Shown here in pieces: positions 52,497-62,081 of a DNA stretch of 64,000 nucleotides. The DNA is from Alphaproteobacteria bacterium (GTDB lineage: Bacteria > Pseudomonadota > Alphaproteobacteria > Caulobacterales > Hyphomonadaceae), in assembly GCA_018827375.1 (NCBI GenBank), contig JAHJYW010000014.1:124001-188000 (forward strand), written 5' to 3'. The translations under genes and the position numbers were made by a program. Positions within the stretch are counted from its first letter, which is position 1. Every line of letters begins with the position of its first letter. The notes beneath the pieces are model-generated. The model was given only the letters and a program-made list of their open reading frames with translations, made no database searches and was not told where the DNA came from.

Positions 52497-53204
52497 ATGA
52501 CACACAGCAACACATCCGCACTCGTGCTTTTCTCTGGGGGACAGGACTCGGCAACCTGCCTTGCCGTTGCGTTAACACGCTATGGCCGGGTCGAAACTCT
52601 TGGCTTCGATTATGGCCAGCGTCACCGCGTGGAACTCGACTGCCGGCAACGTTTCATCGATTCGATTCGGACGCAGTTTCCCGAATGGGGCGAGCGCCTT
52701 GGCGCCGACCATATGCTGGACGCGAGTGTGCTGAAGTCGCTGGGTGAAAGCGCCATGACAGATGACGTCGCAATCGAGATGACGGAAGCAGGCCTGCCCT
52801 CGACCTTCGTGCCCGGGCGAAACCTGCTTTTCTTCACGCTGGCGGGGGCTTTGGCCTATCGCCGCGGCATCGACGTACTTGTCGGCGGCATGTGCGAAAC
52901 CGACTATTCAGGCTACCCCGACTGCCGCGCCGCCACGCTTGCGGCGCAGGAGCAGACCCTCCAGCTCGGCCTCGATTCCATGGTACGCATCGAGACACCG
53001 CTGATGTATGTCGACAAGGCGGGCACGTGGGCCCTCGCCGCGGAAACGGGCGGCCAGGCCCTCGTCGATCTGATCACGGAAGAGACGCATACCTGCTATC
53101 TGGGTGACCGGACGCAACGGCATGAATGGGGCTATGGCTGTGGCACATGCCCGGCCTGCGAATTGCGCTCGAATGGCTGGCACCGATGGAAGGCCGACGC
53201 ATGA
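52497..53204 (+). CDS. queC: 7-cyano-7-deazaguanine synthase
   Basis: Makes preQ0 from 7-carboxy-7-deazaguanine and ammonia with ATP, for queuosine tRNA modification. The 235-residue protein has the PP-loop SGGQDSATC at residues 13-21, the [12 protein letters not shown] motif and a C-terminal zinc cluster ([10 protein letters not shown]). ATG 52497 follows GGCGAT. First of the queC-queE-queD unit; its stop overlaps queE by 4 bases. Confidence 0.95.
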   Translation: MTHSNTSALVLFSGGQDSATCLAVALTRYGRVETLGFDYGQRHRVELDCRQRFIDSIRTQFPEWGERLGADHMLDASVLKSLGESAMTDDVAIEMTEAGLPSTFVPGRNLLFFTLAGALAYRRGIDVLVGGMCETDYSGYPDCRAATLAAQEQTLQLGLDSMVRIETPLMYVDKAGTWALAAETGGQALVDLITEETHTCYLGDRTQRHEWGYGCGTCPACELRSNGWHRWKADA

Positions 53205-53848
53205 CCTGGACCGTCAAGGAAGCCTACTACACGCTTCAGGGCGAAGGCGCGCAAACTGGCCGGGCCGCCGTTTTCCTGCGTTTTGCCGGATGCAACTTGT
53301 GGTCGGGTCTTGAGCGCGACCGCGACAAGGCCGTGTGCCGTTTCTGCGACACCGACTTTGTCGGCACGAATGGCGTCAACGGCGGCAAGTTCCGCGCGGC
53401 GGAAGATCTTGCGGCCCATGTGAAGACGATCTGGGAAGCCGAGGCCGGTGAGGCAGGCCTCCGCTATGTCGTCTGCACGGGGGGCGAGCCACTGCTGCAG
53501 CTCGATGCGCCTCTCATTGCAGCCCTCAAGGCGGAAGGTTTCGAGATTGGGGTCGAGACGAATGGCACGATCGCGGCGCCCGAAGGCCTCGACTGGATCT
53601 GTGTCAGCCCGAAGGCCAATGCACAGCTGGTCCAGACCAGCGGGAGCGAGCTGAAACTGGTCTATCCGCAGGATGAAGCCGAAGCGCAGCCGGAACGGTT
53701 CTCGAAACTGGACTTTTCGCACTTTTTCCTGCAACCGAAGGACGATCCGGATCAGGCCCGAAATATTCAGGCCGCAACGACCTATTGTATGAAGAATCCC
53801 CAATGGCGACTGAGCTTGCAAACGCACAAACTGATCGGGCTTCCGTGA
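53201..53848 (+). CDS. queE: 7-carboxy-7-deazaguanine synthase
   Basis: A radical SAM enzyme, 215 residues, turning 6-carboxytetrahydropterin into 7-carboxy-7-deazaguanine. The [4Fe-4S] motif is the QueE variant: Cys in [10 protein letters not shown], then a 14-residue insert, then [18 protein letters not shown] binds SAM. ATG 53201 overlaps the queC stop, and its own stop overlaps the queD GTG start. Confidence 0.94.
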   Translation: MTWTVKEAYYTLQGEGAQTGRAAVFLRFAGCNLWSGLERDRDKAVCRFCDTDFVGTNGVNGGKFRAAEDLAAHVKTIWEAEAGEAGLRYVVCTGGEPLLQLDAPLIAALKAEGFEIGVETNGTIAAPEGLDWICVSPKANAQLVQTSGSELKLVYPQDEAEAQPERFSKLDFSHFFLQPKDDPDQARNIQAATTYCMKNPQWRLSLQTHKLIGLP

Positions 53849-54222
53849 GCGTGGAGGGCCGCGTCTTCGAAATCTCCAAAGCGGTGACTTTCGAGGCGGC
53901 GCACTTCATGGGCGGCAAGCCCGAAGGCCATCCCTATCGCAATGTCCACGGGCATTCCTTCCGTCTGGAAGCGACGGTGGCCGGTAAGGTCAGGCCGGGC
54001 GAGCAATGGGTTGAGGATTTCTCGCATCTCACCGCGACGCTGGAGGCCACGGCTGCGAAGCTTGACCATAAGCTGCTGAACGAGATTGAAGGCCTGGACG
54101 TCCCGACGCTGGAGCGCATCTGCCTCTGGGCGGCAGCGGATCTGGCCCCGGGCCTGCCAGGCCTCACCCGCGTTGCTGTGGCCCGGCCAAGCCTCAATGA
54201 GCGCTGCGAACTGGTGCTTTAA
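53845..54222 (+). CDS. queD: 6-carboxytetrahydropterin synthase
   Basis: Converts dihydroneopterin triphosphate to 6-carboxytetrahydropterin, the precursor for QueE. The 125-residue T-fold protein has zinc His residues in FEAAHF and VHGHSF, and the PTPS-type DHKLLNEIEGLDVPTLE. GTG 53845 overlaps the queE stop (GTGA), so it is preferred to ATG 53803 inside queE. Third gene of the queuosine operon; no transporter or queF is present nearby. Confidence 0.93.
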   Translation: MSVEGRVFEISKAVTFEAAHFMGGKPEGHPYRNVHGHSFRLEATVAGKVRPGEQWVEDFSHLTATLEATAAKLDHKLLNEIEGLDVPTLERICLWAAADLAPGLPGLTRVAVARPSLNERCELVL

Positions 54223-54240
54223 ACCGGTTCGCGGAAGCGA

Positions 54241-54738
54241 TCAGGATTCCACGTCGGTTTCAGGTGCGCCTGCCAGCTTCTTCGCAAATTTGCGTGCAAA
54301 ACGATCAGAGGCGCGCTTGGCGTCCTGCCATGTCGCGATGCCGGCATAACGGATATCGGTTTCAAACCAGTCATAGGTCATTGTGCCCATCTCGGTGCCG
54401 CTTGCACCAAAGGCAGTCGCTGAGAGCTTCATGCCGCCGATGCTGACGGATGCGCCATAGTCGAGACCGGGCTTGTCACCGAGCTGCTTGAAGGTTGGCT
54501 TGTTCGGGGTGGCCTTCTGGATCGTGACGCTGACGCGGTCGACCTCAAGGCCAGCGGCCTTCAGCTCGCGCAGCAGGTCCTCTTTCACCGCTTCGGCAAG
54601 GTAGGTGCCTTCGCGTGCGCCGTAATCATCCTCAAGCTTTTCCTCAAAGTCAGTGGAGTAGCCCACGTCGATTTCGGTCGCCATTGCGGCGGGCGTGGCA
54701 AATAGGGCGAACGTAGCGGCAGCGAGTGCGTATTTCAT
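54241..54738 (-). CDS. Secreted protein of unknown function
   Basis: A 165-residue exported protein with signal peptide ending at AAMATEIDV (about residue 20). The mature part has mixed alpha/beta character (a long helix around GTYLAEAVKEDLLRELKAAGLE, then strand-like VSVTIQKATPNKP). No family recognised. CAGGAGA precedes ATG 54738. It converges on queD. Confidence 0.6.
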   Translation of the reverse strand: MKYALAAATFALFATPAAMATEIDVGYSTDFEEKLEDDYGAREGTYLAEAVKEDLLRELKAAGLEVDRVSVTIQKATPNKPTFKQLGDKPGLDYGASVSIGGMKLSATAFGASGTEMGTMTYDWFETDIRYAGIATWQDAKRASDRFARKFAKKLAGAPETDVES

Positions 54739-54821
54739 GGGATCATTCTCCTGAATTGTCCTCATGCTCAACGTAGCATGCTGCCGCCCGTTCCTGAAGT
54801 CACGGGGCTGTGAGGCCTGTG

Positions 54822-55517
54822 TCAGACCGTATCAACAAAGACGATTTCCGCATCCTCGACGCCTTCCAGCACGAGGCTTTCGGGCCCTGTCACGGCAACG
54901 CCGTCGCGGGCTTTCAGCGTTTCACCGTTCAGTGTCACTGACCCGGCAGCCAGAACCAGATAGCCGTGGCGGCCTGCGGTCACTTCATAGGTCAGCTTTT
55001 CGCCTGTCTTCAGAGTGGCGCCCAGAATCCTGGCATCCTGATTGATGACCAGGCTGTCCTTGTCGCCATCACCGGAGGCAAGAAGGGCCCAGTTGCCGGA
55101 GCGTTCGCCTTTTGGAAACTTGCGCGCACCCCAACTGGGTTTGCCGCCAGCAGAGCGTGGCTGGATCCAAATCTGGAACAGGGTTGTGGCTTCGTCTTCC
55201 TCGTTCCATTCCGCATGCTGCACACCGCTGCCGGCGCTCATCACCTGAACATCACCCGCTTCGGTGCGGCCATGATTGCCAAGTGAGTCCTTGTGGGTGA
55301 TTGCCCCTTTGCGGACATAGGTGATGATCTCCATGGACTGATGGCCATGGGGTGGGAAGCCGGTATGCGGCTCGATCGTGTCATCATTCCAGACGCGCAG
55401 GGCGCCTTCGCCCATGCGGCGGGGATCGTGATAGCCCGAGAAGGAGAAGTGGTAGTTTGCGTTCAGCCACTCGTTCTTGAAGCGGCCCAGGTTTTCAAAG
55501 CGTCGAATGTCAATCAT
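54822..55517 (-). CDS. Pirin-family bicupin protein
   Basis: A 231-residue pirin with two cupin domains. Metal ligands are in the first: PPHGHQSMEIITYV (two His), HKDSLGN, and QHAEWNEE with a later Glu/His pair. Some relatives have quercetin dioxygenase activity. ATG 55517 was chosen; the longer frame to 55601 has no support. Function in this organism unknown. Confidence 0.87.
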   Translation of the reverse strand: MIDIRRFENLGRFKNEWLNANYHFSFSGYHDPRRMGEGALRVWNDDTIEPHTGFPPHGHQSMEIITYVRKGAITHKDSLGNHGRTEAGDVQVMSAGSGVQHAEWNEEDEATTLFQIWIQPRSAGGKPSWGARKFPKGERSGNWALLASGDGDKDSLVINQDARILGATLKTGEKLTYEVTAGRHGYLVLAAGSVTLNGETLKARDGVAVTGPESLVLEGVEDAEIVFVDTV

Positions 55518-55651
55518 CGGTATGCTCCATCCGTATAAGTGTTGGTGTTGAAAGCTATATGGCATGGCTTGAGTTCCCATGTAGGGCGGCGGCTGGATCA
55601 CATTTATGCGTTTTGCGCATGACTGGACGCCGCCGCGAAATCCGCTACCTC

Positions 55652-56536
55652 ATGCCCATGCTCCCGCTCGTTCATCATCCAGATTATGACGCCCGCACTG
55701 TGCCGGACGACCACCGCTTCCCCATGCGCAAATACGCGCTGGTGGCCGATATGCTCCGGGCGGCAGGCCGTGACTTTATTGAGCCGCTGCTGGCGCCCGA
55801 GGCTTGGCTCCACCTTGCGCATGACCCGGCCTATGTCGGCGCCATTCTCGGCCAGACGCTGGACGCAAAAGCCGCCCGCAAGATCGGCTTCGAGATCACA
55901 CCCGCCATTGCCCGGCGGTCTCGCGCAGCCGTGGGCGGCACCTGCCTCGCCGCGCGGCTTGCGCTGGAACACGGTGCGGCGGTGAATCTCGCCGGGGGCA
56001 GCCACCATGCCGGGCCGGATGGCGGCGCGGGTTTCTGCGTGTTCAATGATGTCGCCGTGGCGGCGATGCTGTTGCTGGAAGAAGGCGCCGTGCGCCGCGT
56101 GGCCGTGGTGGATTGCGACGTGCACCATGGCGACGGCACCGCGCTGATCCTCGGGCCCGAGCCACGCGCCTTTACCGCCTCGCTACATTGCGAACAGAAC
56201 TGGCCGCGCGAGAAGCCGCCCTCTGATCTTGATATCGGCCTGCCGAAAGGCACGGGCGATGCGGCCTATCTCGCCGCGCTGGAAACGCTCATGGCCGAAG
56301 CGCTCGCCAGCCAGCCGGACCTCGTCTTCTACAATGCGGGGGTCGATCCCCATGCCGACGACCGGCTCGGTCTGCTCAGCCTGAGCGATGAGGGCCTCGC
56401 CGCTCGCGACCGCTACGTGGCCGCGGCCTGCGCCTCAGCGGGCGTGCCGCTCTGCGCCGTCCTCGGCGGTGGCTACAGTTTCGATGCTAGTGCCGTCGCG
56501 CGTCGGCATTGCGGGCTGGTGACGGCGCTGGTCTAG
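55652..56536 (+). CDS. Histone deacetylase-family (acetoin utilisation-like) protein
   Basis: A zinc amidohydrolase of about 294 residues. Active-site features: GGSHHAGPDGGAGFCVFNDVAVAA (His-His pair), VVDCDVHHGDGTA (Asp-x-His zinc ligands), NAGVDPHADD, and LGGGYS near the end. In bacteria the family deacetylates proteins, polyamines or small amides. Start at 55652 (55619 or 55658 also possible). Divergent from the pirin gene and followed by recQ with an 82-base gap. Confidence 0.88.
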   Translation: MPMLPLVHHPDYDARTVPDDHRFPMRKYALVADMLRAAGRDFIEPLLAPEAWLHLAHDPAYVGAILGQTLDAKAARKIGFEITPAIARRSRAAVGGTCLAARLALEHGAAVNLAGGSHHAGPDGGAGFCVFNDVAVAAMLLLEEGAVRRVAVVDCDVHHGDGTALILGPEPRAFTASLHCEQNWPREKPPSDLDIGLPKGTGDAAYLAALETLMAEALASQPDLVFYNAGVDPHADDRLGLLSLSDEGLAARDRYVAAACASAGVPLCAVLGGGYSFDASAVARRHCGLVTALV

Positions 56537-56618
56537 GGCCGTCCTTCGCCGCCGAATGCGAGTGGCAGTGAGGGAAAACCACTTGCTCCGACTCACCCAG
56601 CGCCGCACAACACAATTC

Positions 56619-58457
56619 ATGCCTCCCAGCCCCCAACTCGATGAAGCCCGTGCGATCCTGCAGCGCGTTTATGGCTTCAAGGCCTTTCGCGGCCTGCAGG
56701 AAGACGTGATCAGCGATGTGCTTGAGGGCCGTGATGCGCTCGCCGTGCTGCCGACCGGTGGCGGCAAGTCGCTCTGCTACCAGATCCCCGCTCTGATCCG
56801 GCCGGGCTGCGCCATTGTCGTGTCACCGCTGATCGCGCTGATGTCGGACCAGGTCGACGCGCTGAAACAGGTTGGCGTGCGGGCTGAGCGGCTGGACAGC
56901 TCGATGGATTTCAAGGCCCGCACCGAGGCGCTGAACGCGGCGCAGCGCGGCGAGATGGACCTTCTCTATGTCTCGCCTGAAGGGCTCGGAACCGGCCTCG
57001 CCCAGCGCCTTACGGGCATGGACGTGTCGCTCATCGCCGTCGACGAAGCGCACTGCGTCAGCCAGTGGGGCCATGACTTCCGGCCGGACTATCGCGCCCT
57101 TGGCCGCCTGCGCGAACTCTTTCCCGGCGTGCCGCGCCTTGCCGTGACCGCCACCGCCGATACGCGCACCCGTGACGACATTCTCGCCCAGCTGCAGCTG
57201 ACCGAACCCGCGCTCCATGTGGCGAGCTTCGACCGCCCGAACCTGACGCTCTCAGCCGAGCCGAAGGGCGGCGGCCGCACGGCGCGTGTCGTCCAGCTGG
57301 TCAAATCGCGCGGGGGTGTGTCTGGCATCGTCTACGCCGCCACGCGCAAGGGCACGGAAGACGTGGCCGAGGCGCTGGAGCGGGCAGGTATTTCCGCGCT
57401 CGCCTATCATGCGGGTCTCGATGCCGAAGTGCGCTCGGAGCGCCAGCGGCGGTTCCTGCTGGAAGAGGGGCTGGTCATGTGCGCCACGGTCGCCTTCGGC
57501 ATGGGCGTCGACAAGCCAGATGTGCGGTTCGTGATCCATGCTGATCCGCCGAAGACGCTGGAAGCCTATTGGCAGGAAGTCGGCCGGGCAGGGCGTGACG
57601 GCGAACCTGCTGAAGGCATTGCGCTTTACGGGCCCTCGGATATGGCACGCTCGCTCTCGTGGACGCATCAGGGCGATGCGCCGGAAGAGGTCAAACGCGT
57701 CCAGCTGACCAAGACGCGGCAACTGTTCGCCTTCTTCAATGGCGATGAATGCCGGCGCGGCGCGGTGCGGCGCTATTTCGGCGAAGAGAAGGTCGAGCCC
57801 TGCGGCGTCTGCGATGTCTGCACGGCCGAGCCGGGGCAGGCGCATGATGCGACCCGCTGGGCCCAGATGGCGGTCTCGGCGGTCATCCGCTGCGGTCAGA
57901 AAGTGGGCCGGGGACGGCTGGTGTTGCACCTGATGGGCACCACAAAGGACGGCTTCGATGAACAGCTCTCCACCCAGTCCACGTTCGGCGTTGGCAAGGA
58001 TCTGCCCAAGGCGGGCTGGGACCGTGTGTTCGATGCGCTCCTGTTCGACGGTATGCTGGCCGAAGGCGGCGACCTGATGCGGCCCTCCATCATCGTGCCC
58101 GATGGCGAGGCGGCCCGCGCCCTGTTCCGGGGCGAGCGCACGCTGATGCTGCGTGAGGACGTGGCTGCGGCCCGCAAGAAACCCACCAAGGGCCGCTCTG
58201 TGGCCTCTGCCGCCGCCGTCGCCGACCTGTCAGGGCGCGACCAGGACCTGTTTGATGCCCTGCGGACGTGGCGGACCGACACGGCCAAGGCGCGCGGCGT
58301 GCCGCCTTACGTCATCTTCCACGACCGGACCTTGGCCGAAATCGCCCGCGAACGCCCTGCCTCTTCGGATGCCCTGCGCCAGATCAGCGGCGTCGGCGAG
58401 AAAAAGGCCCAACGCTACGCCGAAGATGTGGCCCGGATTATCGCTGAAGCGGCGTAA
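56619..58457 (+). CDS. recQ: ATP-dependent DNA helicase RecQ
   Basis: A 3'-5' helicase of 612 residues for recombination repair. Walker A is PTGGGKSLCYQ (about residues 46-55), DEAH box VDEAHCVSQWGHDFRPDY, motif VI EVGRAGRDGEPAEG, zinc cluster (CRRGAVRRYFGE...CGVCDVC), RQC winged helix and a C-terminal HRDC domain (residues about 540-605). ATG 56619 is the first in-frame start at the family N-terminus. Confidence 0.95.
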   Translation: MPPSPQLDEARAILQRVYGFKAFRGLQEDVISDVLEGRDALAVLPTGGGKSLCYQIPALIRPGCAIVVSPLIALMSDQVDALKQVGVRAERLDSSMDFKARTEALNAAQRGEMDLLYVSPEGLGTGLAQRLTGMDVSLIAVDEAHCVSQWGHDFRPDYRALGRLRELFPGVPRLAVTATADTRTRDDILAQLQLTEPALHVASFDRPNLTLSAEPKGGGRTARVVQLVKSRGGVSGIVYAATRKGTEDVAEALERAGISALAYHAGLDAEVRSERQRRFLLEEGLVMCATVAFGMGVDKPDVRFVIHADPPKTLEAYWQEVGRAGRDGEPAEGIALYGPSDMARSLSWTHQGDAPEEVKRVQLTKTRQLFAFFNGDECRRGAVRRYFGEEKVEPCGVCDVCTAEPGQAHDATRWAQMAVSAVIRCGQKVGRGRLVLHLMGTTKDGFDEQLSTQSTFGVGKDLPKAGWDRVFDALLFDGMLAEGGDLMRPSIIVPDGEAARALFRGERTLMLREDVAAARKKPTKGRSVASAAAVADLSGRDQDLFDALRTWRTDTAKARGVPPYVIFHDRTLAEIARERPASSDALRQISGVGEKKAQRYAEDVARIIAEAA

Positions 58458-58580
58458 GCGCTGAATCCCACAATCCAGCAAAAACAGCGTTTTCCACGGG
58501 TTTAACCTCTCCAGCCTTGACCCGGGCGCCGTGGCGCCTCACCTATGGTGCCAATCGAATATCCCTCTGCCGGAGATGAC

Positions 58581-59183
58581 ATGTCCCCTTATTCACGCCT
58601 TGACGACGAAGAAGCCGAAAGCCCGCCAATGGGCGAGCCAAATGCGTTCCTTGAAGAAGCCCTCTTCAAGGCCCGCACCATCCTGCTGACAGGCGGGATC
58701 GACTTCAAACAGGCCAAGCGCGTCTGCGAACGCCTGCTAGCCCTGTCCTCGGAGAGCGACGCACCGATCCTGCTCGTCATTTCCTCACCCGGCGGCCACG
58801 TCGAGAGCGGCGACATGATCCACGACATGATCAAATTTGTCGGCGCACCGGTGAAAATCCTCGGCACAGGCTGGGTCGCTTCTGCTGGCGCGCTGATCTA
58901 TTCGGCCGCGCAGAAAGAAAACCGCTACGCTCTCAAGAACACCCGCTTCCTGCTTCATGAACCGCGTGGCGGCGTTGGCGGCCAGGCCACGGACGTGGAA
59001 ATCCAGGCGCGCGAGATCATCAAGATGCGCGAACGCCTGAACCAGATTTTCGCCGATGCCACAGGCAAGAGCCTCGACCAGATCAAGAAGGACACAGATC
59101 GTGACTTCTGGATGAGCGCCGAGGAAGCCGTGGAATATGGCCTCGTGAACAAGATCGTCACCCATCGCGGCGAGATCAAATAG
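58581..59183 (+). CDS. ClpP-type serine protease paralogue
   Basis: A 200-residue ClpP-fold protease. Catalytic Ser101 is in GWVASAGALIY (classical ClpP has AASMGA), His126 in RFLLHEPRGG (classical HQP), and Asp in TDRDFWMSAEEAVEYGLVN. VISSPGGHVESGDMIHDMI is the conserved oxyanion loop. The acidic N-terminus of about 22 residues lacks the usual pre-sequence. A GGAGA precedes ATG 58581. No clpX neighbour, so it is likely a second, non-canonical ClpP. Confidence 0.87.
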   Translation: MSPYSRLDDEEAESPPMGEPNAFLEEALFKARTILLTGGIDFKQAKRVCERLLALSSESDAPILLVISSPGGHVESGDMIHDMIKFVGAPVKILGTGWVASAGALIYSAAQKENRYALKNTRFLLHEPRGGVGGQATDVEIQAREIIKMRERLNQIFADATGKSLDQIKKDTDRDFWMSAEEAVEYGLVNKIVTHRGEIK

Positions 59184-59223
59184 GCTGACTGAGGGGCCGC
59201 AAAGCCCGTCACGCAGACCTGAA

Positions 59224-59252
59224 GAACGCCCGGGTCATTGGTCCGGGCGTTC
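59224..59252 (+). terminator. Hairpin after the ClpP-like gene
   Basis: A 10-bp perfect stem GAACGCCCGG / CCGGGCGTTC with a 9-base loop. There is no T-run, so termination would have to be weak or Rho-aided. Confidence 0.5.
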
Positions 59253-59280
59253 CTGCATCAGGCGCCCGGTTTACTTTCCG

Positions 59281-59350
59281 TTAGGGATACGTTTGCGGCG
59301 CGTAAACGAATTTGACCGACAGTCCCATGCTTAACGGGTTAGGGATGCGT
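59281..59350. repeat. Direct repeat TTAGGGATRCGT upstream of the hybrid kinase
   Basis: Copies at 59281-59292 and 59339-59350 differ at one of 12 positions and are 58 bases apart. Between and after them lie TTAAC (59331) and TTAATC (59352), which look like CtrA half-sites but lack the 7-base spacing. Confidence 0.35.
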
Positions 59351-59358
59351 GTTAATCA

Positions 59359-60987
59359 ATGCCGGTGCGTATAGAGGATATTGCGGTTGCGGTCCGGCCT
59401 ATCGGGGCTGAGACATCCGCTTCGGCTGCGCTCGGCCTGTTCCTCTCGGATTCTTCGCTTTTTGCCGTACCTGTCGTCGTCAATGGCGCAGCCCTCGGTC
59501 ACGTCACACGTTTGCATCTGACCGAGATTATGGCCGGACCCGGCGGGCGGGAAATATACGCCGCCCGCTCGGTCAGCAATTTCATGACACCCAATCCGGT
59601 AATGGTCGAAGCGGGTACATCCGTTGCCCTGATCGCCAAGCTGGCCGCAGACGGGAACACGTCTGCGCTGACAGACGGCGTGATCGTCATTCATGACGGG
59701 CGCTATAGCGGCCTTGCCAGCCCCGGCGCCATTCTTTCGGTCATTGCGCAGGAAAATGCCCAGCGCGCCCGTGCCATGCAGGCCGCCAGCAAACGGCTTG
59801 CCGCTGCCAAGGCCAGCGCGCTCGATGTCGCGCGCGAAAAATCACGCTTTCTTGCCTTTCTCAGCCATGAAATCCGCACCCCGCTGACCGGCATTCTCGG
59901 CGTTGCCGACATTCTGCAGGACAGCGTATCCGGCGCCGAGCCGCGGCGTCTCGCTCGCACAATCAGCGAGAGCGGCAACCATCTCGACCGCCTTCTGGGC
60001 GACCTGCTGGACCTGTCGCGCCTTGAGGCGGGCAAGCTGACGGTCAATCCGTTTCCGTTTGACCTCCGCGAGTTTGCCGTCGAGGCGCGCGACCTCTGGC
60101 AATCACGCATCGCCGGAAAGCGGCTGGATCTGCGCATCCATGTCGATTCCGCGAGTGTTCCGCGTATCGAAGCTGATGCCATGCGCATCCGCCAGATCCT
60201 GTTCAACCTGATGAGCAATGCGCTGAAATTCACCGAGAGCGGCCATGTCAGCGTTTCGCTCGGCACGGCTGTTACGGCTGGAAAGCTGGCGTTGCGCATG
60301 ACCGTGTCTGACACGGGCTGCGGTATTTCCGACGCCGACAAGGCCCGCATGTTCGATGCGTTCGAGCAGGCCAGCGCCACCACGGCGCAAACGCATGGCG
60401 GCACCGGCCTTGGCCTGTCGATTGCCAAAGGGCTGACAGCCAGACTTGGCGGCCGGATAACGCTGGCTGACAATCCTGGCGGGGGATCCGTGTTTACGGT
60501 CACGCTGCCTGTGATGCGCGCCGGGCCGCGCCTGGCAGCGCAAGCGCCACACAAGCCGCGCATGCGCAGCCTTACGCTGGGCCATATCCTGATTGCCGAG
60601 GACCATGCCGTCAGTTCGCTGGTCATGTCCCATGCGTTGAAGGCCGCCGGCTGGAAGGTCGACACGGTGGAGACCGGCGAATCCGCGGTGGCCCGCGCGC
60701 TTGTCGAGCCCTATCAGGCCATCCTGACGGATATCCACATGCCGGGCGGCAATGGCGACATGGTCGTCCGGTCCCTGCGCCGTGCCATCGGACCAAACCA
60801 GCTGACGCCGATCCTGGCTGTCACGGCCGACCTGAGCGCCGAGCGCCGCGCCGCGTGCGAAGCGGCCGGCTTTACAACCCTGATCGAAAAACCCATCCGC
60901 CCCCGCGCACTGGTCGCCACACTCGCCGATGTACTGATGGCAGGCGAAGATACGACCGGCTGGGAACTCGGCGCCAAGCGGGCGTGA
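59359..60987 (+). CDS. Hybrid histidine kinase with N-terminal CBS pair
   Basis: A 542-residue soluble sensor kinase. Residues 1-130 form a tandem CBS domain (VSNFMTPNPVMVEAGTSVALIAKL), a nucleotide-sensing module rarely joined to kinases. A coiled linker (135-160) leads to HisKA with His170 (FLSHEIRTPLTG), a HATPase domain (NALKFTESG, GTGLGLSIAKGL) and a C-terminal receiver with phospho-Asp458 (LTDIHMPGGNG). No TM helices. The partner regulator is unknown. Adenylate sensing is inferred from the CBS family. Confidence 0.9.
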   Translation: MPVRIEDIAVAVRPIGAETSASAALGLFLSDSSLFAVPVVVNGAALGHVTRLHLTEIMAGPGGREIYAARSVSNFMTPNPVMVEAGTSVALIAKLAADGNTSALTDGVIVIHDGRYSGLASPGAILSVIAQENAQRARAMQAASKRLAAAKASALDVAREKSRFLAFLSHEIRTPLTGILGVADILQDSVSGAEPRRLARTISESGNHLDRLLGDLLDLSRLEAGKLTVNPFPFDLREFAVEARDLWQSRIAGKRLDLRIHVDSASVPRIEADAMRIRQILFNLMSNALKFTESGHVSVSLGTAVTAGKLALRMTVSDTGCGISDADKARMFDAFEQASATTAQTHGGTGLGLSIAKGLTARLGGRITLADNPGGGSVFTVTLPVMRAGPRLAAQAPHKPRMRSLTLGHILIAEDHAVSSLVMSHALKAAGWKVDTVETGESAVARALVEPYQAILTDIHMPGGNGDMVVRSLRRAIGPNQLTPILAVTADLSAERRAACEAAGFTTLIEKPIRPRALVATLADVLMAGEDTTGWELGAKRA

Positions 60988-61022
60988 TAATGATTTGCTG
61001 AGTGCGGCCGCGCGGGCTTCCG

Positions 61023-62081
61023 CTAATCGCCCGGGATCGCAACATCCTTGCCAAGTGTGTCCTGCACATAAAGCGTCGTTATCCACACGGTGACGACAAT
61101 CAGGATCGGCGTCGCGAGAAGCACACCAAGAGGCCCGAAGAGCATTCCAAAAGCAAGTATGGCCACAAGATTCAGAGCGGGTGGAATGGAGGCCGCCTTT
61201 TTCTGAATGATCGGGTAGATCAGATTGGCCTCAAGCTGCGAAATGACGAGATAGGCCGCCGCTGTATACACGGCGGTCATTGGACCAATAGTGAAAGCCA
61301 GCAATATACCGGGAATGGCCGCTATCAGCGGACCGACCGTAGGCACGAATTGCGAAAAGCCCGCCAGCAAGGCAAGCCCAATGAACGCCGGAATACCCAG
61401 CGCCCATAGCGCGATGGCCAGAAGAACGGTGATTATCATCATGTCCACCGTTATGCCCAACAACCACTTTTTCAGTGCGAGCGCTGAGTAGTCGAGCGCT
61501 GCACCCACCTTTTCATCGGGACCCTTGGGAATGAGGAGAAGCGCGCCGCGGCGATAGACAGACGCGGAGCTCGTCAGAAATGCCGCAGTAAAGAATACGA
61601 GCAGCGCCGTTGTCATTCCTGACGCTGCGGGCAAGGCAAAGCCGCCTGCGCTGGAGACCATGTCAATTGCAGATCCGCCGCTATCGCCTGACGCAAGATG
61701 CTGAATTTCGGAGACGATAGCAGCGCCAACAGGGTTGCCTTGCAGTGTTTCCTTTGCCTGCTCCCATGCCGACGGGAGACGATCAAACACGCCGGATAGC
61801 TCTGCGCTGAGCTGGGCGCCGAAAAGCCACAGAATACCTGTAAGGATTGCAATAATCAGGAGCGCGCCCAATGCCAAGGCGGCGCCCCGGGGAAGCGGAG
61901 CCACCTTCATCAAGGCATCCGCGACACCATGGACTGCAATTGCCAGCAGCACTGCTGCAAAGCCAAGAAGGACTGCATCTCTCACGACCCAGAGGAACAG
62001 CGCGAGCGCAACCATAAGAATCGTCAATAGCAGTCGCGCCGTGAAGCCCCATAGAGTTGACGGGTCTCTCCCGCCGCTCAC
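61023..62081 (-). CDS. AI-2E (PerM)-family transporter
   Basis: A 352-residue membrane protein with about seven to eight TM helices, the family's long extracytoplasmic helical region (residues about 95-160) and the C-terminal GFSQFVPTVGPLIAAIPGILLAF motif. Members export varied small molecules; autoinducer-2 export is not implied. GTG 62081 overlaps the DUF1328 stop by 4 bases (GTGA), indicating coupling. Confidence 0.87.
   Translation of the reverse strand: MSGGRDPSTLWGFTARLLLTILMVALALFLWVVRDAVLLGFAAVLLAIAVHGVADALMKVAPLPRGAALALGALLIIAILTGILWLFGAQLSAELSGVFDRLPSAWEQAKETLQGNPVGAAIVSEIQHLASGDSGGSAIDMVSSAGGFALPAASGMTTALLVFFTAAFLTSSASVYRRGALLLIPKGPDEKVGAALDYSALALKKWLLGITVDMMIITVLLAIALWALGIPAFIGLALLAGFSQFVPTVGPLIAAIPGILLAFTIGPMTAVYTAAAYLVISQLEANLIYPIIQKKAASIPPALNLVAILAFGMLFGPLGVLLATPILIVVTVWITTLYVQDTLGKDVAIPGD

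Noticed and set aside
61080-61088. Perfect DnaA box TTATCCACA
   Set aside because: Single copy inside the AI-2E transporter gene, with no cluster, AT-rich unwinding element or origin genes nearby.
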